Shown here: piece after piece, positions 5,196 to 9,514 of the stretch | How the letters are laid out: the number at the start of each line of letters is the position of its first letter | Position numbering within the stretch: the first letter of the stretch is position 1 | Origin: JBBTIS01 sp038059855 | GTDB taxonomy: Bacteria > Elusimicrobiota > Elusimicrobia > JACQPE01 | DNA length: 9,514 nt | NCBI GenBank assembly: GCA_964357255.1 | Contig: CAYHKQ010000083.1 | Location: 1-9,514, forward strand | Reading direction: 5' to 3' | Translations under genes and position numbers: made by a program | The notes under the pieces: model-generated | What the model was told of the DNA's origin: nothing | The model's input: the letters and a program-made list of their open reading frames with translations, nothing else | Database searches by the model: none

Positions 5196-5729
5196 TTATG
5201 TATTGACTTGGCGGGTCACCGAGGCTTCCCATATAGCTTGATACCGCCTGACTTCTTTTTGGACTTGAATTTTTTGCATCAGAGGCAATCGCTCGATGAA
5301 GACCTTGCCGTCTAAGTGGTCAATTTCGTGCTGTAAAGCCCGGGCGAGAAGCCCTGTGCCGCGGATTTCCCAGGGGACGCCTTTGTGGTTGTAGGTGAGC
5401 GCCGTTGCCTTGGCCCAACGGTTAAGGCGTTTGTAAAGCCCAGGCAGGGACAGGCATCCTTCGGGCTCTTCCGCCTTGCCGTCGCTTTTGGTGATTTTTG
5501 GATTTATCAATACGATTTTTTTAGGACGATTGTTGGGCCGCACGTCAATGACGGCAAGGCGAATGGGAATTCCCACTTGATTAGCGGCCAATCCCACCCC
5601 GCCTACGGCATACATCGTTTCAAACATGTTCTCAACAAGTTCGGTGAGTTCTCTAGACCAACCTTCGATTTTTTTAGACTTGGCGGACAGAACCTTTTCC
5701 GGGTATTTAGTGATTCTAAGTACGGTCAT
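5196..5729 (-). CDS. def: Peptide deformylase
   Basis: Def removes the N-formyl group from nascent proteins at the ribosome exit; it is a metalloenzyme, usually with Fe2+ or Zn2+. All three family motifs are intact in the 177 residues: GVGLAANQ at 44-51, EGCLS at 90-94 with metal ligand Cys92, and QHEIDHLDG at 133-141 with metal ligands His134 and His138 and catalytic Glu135. The start ILRITKYP-like segment (VLRITKYPEKVL) fits the family and supports the ATG at 5729. No Shine-Dalgarno sequence lies in the 20 bases upstream. It sits 63 bases after priA and 64 before fmt, all on one strand. The C-terminal helix (about 152-177) is of ordinary length. Identification is firm. Confidence 0.97.
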   Translation of the reverse strand: MTVLRITKYPEKVLSAKSKKIEGWSRELTELVENMFETMYAVGGVGLAANQVGIPIRLAVIDVRPNNRPKKIVLINPKITKSDGKAEEPEGCLSLPGLYKRLNRWAKATALTYNHKGVPWEIRGTGLLARALQHEIDHLDGKVFIERLPLMQKIQVQKEVRRYQAIWEASVTRQVNT

Positions 5730-5741
5730 AGAGTTGACAAT

Positions 5742-5771
5742 GAGTTAATAAACGCTCAATATTCATAACTC
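5742..5771. repeat. Small inverted repeat in the priA-def gap
   Basis: GAGTTA (5742-5747) and TAACTC (5766-5771) are perfect 6-base inverted arms around an 18-base A/T-rich loop. There is no T run to make it a terminator. The gap of 63 bases ahead of def is distinctly A/T-rich compared with its surroundings and could hold a promoter or operator, though I see no convincing -35/-10 pair. Confidence 0.3.
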
Positions 5772-5792
5772 GCCATTGCCTTAGAATTTTAC

Positions 5793-7832
5793 TTAAAAAA
5801 GATTATGGGGGTCAGGGTGAAGGCGCATGGTAACGCCCGTTAGGCGAGACTGTTTGAGAGCTTGGCCGATGGCCGGCCAGGGAAACGGCGTTGTGGCATC
5901 GTCCGTGCGAAGGACGACTTGGAAACGCCAGAGATTGCGGATTTTTTGAAAATATCCCGGCACTGCCCCCGATGCCTCTATCGAAGCGTGTTCCGGAGCG
6001 GCTTGCCAAACCTCCACTAGCCGACGCGCCGCCTCGTCCACGCCGGCCCGGTTCTTACCTTTGAGTTCAACAAGAAGCAAGCGGATAAAAGGGGGCAGGC
6101 GCATCAGGCGGCGAATGGCGAGCTCTTGGCGGTAGAACAGGTCAAGGTCATTGAGCCGGAGGCTTTCAAAAATGTAATGCATGGGATTGGATGTCCAAAT
6201 CCAGATCTCGCCCGGGTCGGCGCCCCGCCCGCTACGGCCGGCCACCTGCCATAACGTTTGAAAGGCGCGTTCGCAAGAGCGAAAGTCCGGCAGGGTTAGC
6301 TCCGTGTCCGCGTTTAAGACCGCGGCCAGCGTGACCTTGGGGAAATGCCAGCCCTTGGCCACGAGCTTGGTGCCGACTAAGACCTTGGCTTGGCCCGACT
6401 TAAAATCGGAGTAGATTGATTGGGAATTTTTGGAAGTGTCGCGGTCTAAGCGCAGCACGGGCAGGCCCAGAGCCTTTTGAAAGGTTTCGGCGATTTGCTG
6501 AGTTCCGATCCCTGTGGCCGTAAGTTTGGCCGAAGGCGCTTGGCACCCCGGGCAGGAAGGGGGAATTTTACGCCGAGTCCCGCAGTGATGACAGCGCAGG
6601 GATAAGAGAGCGCGAGAGCCCGTGGGCGCGAGAGCGGGAATAGTCGAAGACGATAGCCCTGTTTCTTTATGCAGGGTCAGCGGCAGGTCGCATTGGCCGC
6701 AGAGAATGGATTTTCGGCAAACCTGGCAGACGAGCGTGCGGCTGAATCCGCGACGGTTAAGGTAGATGATGCAATGGTGGCCGGACTCGGCTGTTTCACG
6801 GACTTTACGAAGCAGCTCTTCCTCTTGGCTGTGGGGCCGGTGGTCCAGCGCTAATATGCGCACGCCGGCCGGCCGGCTCGCTCCATAGCGCGCGCCCAAG
6901 CGAACCGCGGCTATTGTTCCTTCTTTGATCGCGTGATAACATTCCAGACTAGGGGTCGCGGAGGCCAGCGCCAGGGCGATTCCTTCCCGACGCATCCGCT
7001 CCAGCGCCGCTTCGCGGGCGTGATAACAGGGCGGCGGGGATTCTTGTTTGAAGGAAGCGTCTTGTTCCTCGTCTAGAATAATAGCGCCTAAATTTTTAAG
7101 AGGTAGAAAAACAGCGCTTCGAGTCCCTAAAATTAAGCGGATTTCGCCGCGAGCAATCGCGCCGATGAGGGCTTTTTTTTTGGCCGGATTCACTGAAGAA
7201 CTCCAAAGAGCGAAGGGCGTTCCTTCGGGAAGGTGCTTTTCGAAAAATTCCAGAAATTGCGGGGTGAGTGAAATTTCCGGCACCAGGTAAATCGCGGAGC
7301 GGCCCTGGCTCAGCAACCCTTGAATCCAGCCGAGCAGCACAAATGTTTTGCCCGAGCCGGTGGGTCCCCATAAATAGGAAGGGCGTCCGGTCTGGGCCGC
7401 TTCGCGCAGGCCCCGGAGAGCCTGGGCCTGCTCATCAGTTAATTCCGGTGGTTTTTGACTTTGTCCTGTGCGCCAAATGGATTGGGTTGGCGATCCCTCG
7501 GCGCTCAGCGCTAGGACTTGAGAGGCGGATAAGATGGTTTTGGCCGCTTGGGCCAAGGAGGTTCCGTACTGCGACGCTAAAAATTGCGCCATGCCCAAGA
7601 GCCAGACGTTGAGTCCCGGCGCGGCGCGCGCCACATCTAGAATTTCATTGTGGCGGCCACAATAGGCGGCGTGGGATGAAATTTCTCCGGCCAAGCCCCA
7701 GATGCGGCGGCGACCGAATTGCGCTTGAACCCAGGAGCCGGGCTCGACTTGCGTCTTGAGCCTGATCGGCACCGCATACTCAAAGCTCTGCGGAGGAAAA
7801 ATCCCGATGGGGAAAGAAACAGACGCGTACAT
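5793..7832 (-). CDS. priA: Primosomal protein N' (replication restart helicase PriA)
   Basis: PriA recognises stalled or broken replication forks and reloads the replisome; it is a superfamily 2 3'-5' DNA helicase. The 679 residues show the DNA-binding N-terminal region (1-130, with GSWVQAQFGRRRIWG at 32-46), Walker A GPTGSGKT at 156-163, the DEEQ box at 254-257, SATPSLE at 291-297, and the late helicase motifs VLVGTKLVAKGWHFP at 484-498 and QVAGRSGRG at 529-537. Eight cysteines (369, 372, 378, 381, 414, 417, 427, 430) form the two zinc sites inside the helicase. Residues about 389-412 form a longer Ser/Ala/Leu-rich loop between the two cysteine groups than in familiar PriA. The ATG at 7832 has only a weak AAGG upstream. 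Neighbours rpoZ and def match the gmk-rpoZ-priA-def-fmt order, though coaBC is missing. Confidence 0.96.
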   Translation of the reverse strand: MYASVSFPIGIFPPQSFEYAVPIRLKTQVEPGSWVQAQFGRRRIWGLAGEISSHAAYCGRHNEILDVARAAPGLNVWLLGMAQFLASQYGTSLAQAAKTILSASQVLALSAEGSPTQSIWRTGQSQKPPELTDEQAQALRGLREAAQTGRPSYLWGPTGSGKTFVLLGWIQGLLSQGRSAIYLVPEISLTPQFLEFFEKHLPEGTPFALWSSSVNPAKKKALIGAIARGEIRLILGTRSAVFLPLKNLGAIILDEEQDASFKQESPPPCYHAREAALERMRREGIALALASATPSLECYHAIKEGTIAAVRLGARYGASRPAGVRILALDHRPHSQEEELLRKVRETAESGHHCIIYLNRRGFSRTLVCQVCRKSILCGQCDLPLTLHKETGLSSSTIPALAPTGSRALLSLRCHHCGTRRKIPPSCPGCQAPSAKLTATGIGTQQIAETFQKALGLPVLRLDRDTSKNSQSIYSDFKSGQAKVLVGTKLVAKGWHFPKVTLAAVLNADTELTLPDFRSCERAFQTLWQVAGRSGRGADPGEIWIWTSNPMHYIFESLRLNDLDLFYRQELAIRRLMRLPPFIRLLLVELKGKNRAGVDEAARRLVEVWQAAPEHASIEASGAVPGYFQKIRNLWRFQVVLRTDDATTPFPWPAIGQALKQSRLTGVTMRLHPDPHNLF

Positions 7833-7880
7833 ATCCGAACCTTTTTTTCCAAGAGCCGACGTCGAGTCTTGTCTCCTCAG

Positions 7881-7893
7881 GGCGCTAGGCGCC
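7881..7893. other. Small GC-rich hairpin in the rpoZ-priA gap
   Basis: GGCGC-TAG-GCGCC is a perfect 5-base-pair stem with a 3-base loop, in the 104-base gap between rpoZ and priA. On the transcribed strand no T run follows, so it is not a standard terminator. It might slow translation or protect RNA ends, or be meaningless. Nothing else stands out in the gap apart from A-rich tracts flanking it. Confidence 0.3.
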
Positions 7894-7936
7894 AGGGGCG
7901 GGCCCCGGTTGCTCCCTCTTTTTTTCTTTCCTCGCG

Positions 7937-8332
7937 TTACTCGGTTTTTTTCTTTTTAGAGGCGCTTTCCTTGGCGGCGGGAGCGAGTTTTTCTCTGTCG
8001 TCTTTTAATTTTAATTTTTCCGAGGCGGTTTCTTCGGCTTGATCATCGGCCTTTCTTTTCTTTAGAGATTCCAATTCTTGCGCAACGGTTTTTTCATTGA
8101 CCTTGCCGGCCAAAACGTCTCCGAGCGCCATATCAAGAAGTTCATTCGGCCTGAGATGTTGGTTTTCTTGTTTTTGTTTGAGCACCCGCGACCAGTCCAC
8201 GGCGATTTGCGCGACAGGATAGCGCTCGGTGCAGTGGTCGAGGATGAGGACATGCAGGGGCAACCTCTCTTCTTTTTTGACGTCACCATTGTTATCGGCG
8301 GCAATTTCTTTCACGGTCGTTTTTTTACTCAC
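7937..8332 (-). CDS. rpoZ: RNA polymerase omega subunit-like protein
   Basis: Probable omega subunit, which helps assembly of the beta' subunit of RNA polymerase. The 131-residue protein has an omega/RPB6-like core at about 25-85: RYPVAQIAVDWSRVL at 37-51 corresponds to the family's first conserved helix, and LLDMALGDVLAGKV at 65-78 to its ALREI-type helix before the glycine. A charged tail (about 86-131) is rich in Lys, Glu and Ala, and ends in SKKKKTE. The core is clearly divergent, so position between gmk and priA, where rpoZ is usual, is half of the evidence. It starts with GTG at 8332, fixed by a full AGGAGG site 8 bases upstream, and lies 26 bases after gmk. A short imperfect hairpin (8353-8367) spans the gmk stop. 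It might instead be a lineage-specific protein. Confidence 0.7.
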   Translation of the reverse strand: MSKKTTVKEIAADNNGDVKKEERLPLHVLILDHCTERYPVAQIAVDWSRVLKQKQENQHLRPNELLDMALGDVLAGKVNEKTVAQELESLKKRKADDQAEETASEKLKLKDDREKLAPAAKESASKKKKTE

Positions 8333-8340
8333 GTTCGTTT

Positions 8341-8346
8341 CCTCCT
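8341..8346 (-). promoter_or_regulatory. Full Shine-Dalgarno site of rpoZ
   Basis: AGGAGG on the minus strand lies 8 bases before the GTG at 8332. It decides the start of the omega-like gene. It is the only full-consensus site I found on this strand ahead of a gene, which suggests strong independent translation of this small protein. Confidence 0.75.
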
Positions 8347-8358
8347 GCTATCTCAGTT

Positions 8359-8994
8359 TTAAGCTGAACTTAGTTTTTTAGTCCGACGATCGCCATTGAG
8401 CCATTGTGCGCCGCCGAACTTTGCGGGCCGGAGCTCTTCGGCGCGTGCGATGGCAAAAAAATCATTGATAGCCTTGTCGAGCTCGCCGTTGACCATGCAA
8501 TAGTCATATGAAGGCATTTGAGCCAATTCGATTTTGGCATGGGCCATGCGCTCGGCCCATTGCGCTTCTTGGCGTTTGCGAAGTCGAGCCAGCCATGTGT
8601 TCCGGTTCGGCGGCAAAAGAAAAATGCGTATACATCGGTCCTTAAAAATCCTGACTATGGAACGCGCGCCTTGAACGTCAATGGCAAAAAGGACATGCTT
8701 GCCTTCTTTGAGCCTACGTTCGACTTCCCGCTTTGGTGTGGCATAATGCGCTCCATGCACGAACGCTTTTTCGAGAAAATACCCGCTTTTGGCCAAGCGC
8801 TCAAATTTTTTTGGCGTCACATAACGATAGTCGTCGCCATCTTTTTCTCCTGGCCGTGCAATTCGAGTGGTATAAGACACCGGGTGCACAAAACTCTTGT
8901 CCCGGCAAACAATGGCCTTGGCCAGCGTAGATTTACCTACGCCGGAGGGTGCGGAGATGACAAAAATCACCCCCCCTCCATTATATGGAGCCAT
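8359..8994 (-). CDS. gmk: Guanylate kinase
   Basis: Gmk phosphorylates GMP to GDP with ATP. The 211-residue protein shows the P-loop SAPSGVGKST at 14-23, the GMP-binding SYTTRIARPGEKDGDDYRY segment at 40-58, FVHGAHYATPKREVE at 78-92, and AIDVQGARSI at 104-113, followed by the family C-terminal pattern YDYCMVNGELDKA at 163-175. The tail after about 187 is longer than in many family members. The ATG at 8994 is 11 bases after the upstream rlu stop and has no Shine-Dalgarno site, but a promoter ends next to it. An internal GTG at 8970 (residue 9) has GGAGG 4 bases upstream and would leave the P-loop intact, so it is a serious alternative start. Gene order with rpoZ downstream is classic. Confidence 0.96.
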   Translation of the reverse strand: MAPYNGGGVIFVISAPSGVGKSTLAKAIVCRDKSFVHPVSYTTRIARPGEKDGDDYRYVTPKKFERLAKSGYFLEKAFVHGAHYATPKREVERRLKEGKHVLFAIDVQGARSIVRIFKDRCIRIFLLPPNRNTWLARLRKRQEAQWAERMAHAKIELAQMPSYDYCMVNGELDKAINDFFAIARAEELRPAKFGGAQWLNGDRRTKKLSSA

Positions 8995-8999
8995 TCGTT

Positions 9000-9029
9000 A
9001 TTGTATCAAAGGGGCGGGGCCTCATTCAA
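9000..9029 (-). promoter_or_regulatory. Sigma70-type promoter for gmk inside the end of rlu
   Basis: On the minus strand TTGAAT (9024-9029) and TACAAT (9000-9005) are 18 bases apart, a fair -35/-10 pair. Transcription would start near 8993-8994. That gives either a leaderless message from the ATG at 8994, or a leader of about 24 bases if translation starts at the GTG at 8970 with its GGAGG site. It would let gmk and the genes after it be transcribed apart from rlu. Confidence 0.45.
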
Positions 9030-9514
9030 ATGACTTTGGTACTCTTGAAGGAAATCTTCGGGCAGATGGGCTGTCAGTTTCAGGGGACGGGCAATGCCTG
9101 CTCGGAGAAAACGTAGTTTCCAGGCGTGAAGCATCAGACGGGAGAAAGGTTTTATTGAATGGGGATTGGGGTTGGCAGGGGAAGGAATTTTTTTGCCATA
9201 GAGGGGATCGCCGAGAATGGGGCAACCGGCAGCGCATAAATGGAGCCGGATTTGATGTGTGCGGCCGGTTTTGGGATGGGCCTCGATCAGGGTCGCCCAG
9301 CCGTAGCTTTTGAGCACGTGAATTTCCGTGATGGCTTCTTGCCCTGCGCTTGTTACACGGGACTCCGCTCGCGCCTCTGGCGCTCGGTGGGTCCAACGCC
9401 GGACGCCATGGACCCGCCCCGACTGTCCGGAGTCGGTCTATATGAGCACACCATGGGGGGGGGAGGGTTTTTTTATAGGAAGATTTAAGAGCAGATGGGG
9501 GTGGGGCGAGATTG
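9006..9514 (-). CDS. RluA-family pseudouridine synthase, C-terminal part; upstream frame broken
   Basis: RluA/RluD-type enzymes turn uridine into pseudouridine in rRNA or tRNA. The readable frame from 9437 down to 9006 contains AGQEAITEIHVLKSYGW, LIEAHPKTGRTHQIRLHL, GCPILGDPLYG and LMLHAWKLRF, all family signatures that follow the catalytic domain. The catalytic HRLD motif lies beyond the window edge or is lost. Within the same frame a TAG at 9438-9440 interrupts a stretch that still looks RluA-like on both sides (HGVL before it, TDSG after it), and at 9368-9391 the expected PTERQRRE segment reads in a different frame. So the gene is either decaying or damaged by sequence errors near the end, where a run of nine G also occurs. 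An in-frame GTG at 9317 would give only a 103-residue fragment. Which uridine it targets cannot be told. Confidence 0.75.

Noticed and set aside
5734..5765. TTGACA followed by TATTCA on the plus strand as a promoter
   Set aside because: The spacing is 20 bases and it would drive transcription against priA with no gene ahead; more likely chance in an A/T-rich gap.
9453..9472. G-rich run followed by T run as a terminator or G-quadruplex
   Set aside because: There is no stem, only one long G run plus one short one, and the area shows other signs of sequence error.
1..9514. CRISPR array, toxin-antitoxin pair, tRNA, insertion sequence or novel defence system
   Set aside because: No spaced repeats, transposase motifs, tRNA-like cloverleaf or paired small toxin genes were found; the content is core housekeeping.

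Overview
The window is a bacterial housekeeping segment, probably from an uncultured lineage known mainly from metagenomes. Moderately high GC, the order gmk-rpoZ-priA-def-fmt-(PASTA)-rpe, and the directly attached rpsP-trmD-rplS-yraN block show that it is bacterial. The divergent proteins (omega, TrmD, Rpe) suggest a deep-branching phylum such as Elusimicrobiota or Omnitrophota, but that placement is an inference and not secure.

Layout. Positions 1-270 hold no gene I can name: a short unassigned frame runs off the left edge, and a good sigma70-type promoter and ribosome binding site serve the next gene. Positions 271-585 (+) encode a 7Fe-type ferredoxin. Everything from 603 to the right edge is on the minus strand and reads right to left: an RluA-family pseudouridine synthase (only the C-terminal part is readable), gmk, an omega-like rpoZ, priA, def, fmt, a membrane-anchored PASTA protein, rpe, rpsP, trmD, rplS and yraN. 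The ferredoxin converges on yraN. No intergenic gap exceeds about 110 bases on the minus strand, so one or a few long transcripts are likely.

Function. The genes serve core information processing: rRNA and tRNA modification (Rlu, TrmD), ribosome structure (S16, L19), start of translation and N-terminal processing (Fmt adds formyl to Met-tRNA, Def removes it from new proteins), transcription (omega), restart of replication forks (PriA) and nucleotide supply (Gmk). Rpe belongs to the pentose phosphate pathway. The PASTA protein probably acts at the cell wall. It sits where Firmicutes carry the PASTA kinase prkC, but it has no kinase domain.

I found no defence system, mobile element, CRISPR array or RNA gene. 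The points worth checking are smaller: two heptanucleotide tandem arrays in inverted orientation around the PASTA gene, one of them translated into the Rpe N terminus; a near-identical 15-base -10-like string just before the gmk and rplS start codons; a trmD with no usual start codon next to its conserved N terminus; key-residue changes in TrmD (Asp to Glu) and Rpe (His to Gln); and a broken rlu frame at the right edge that may be sequencing error.
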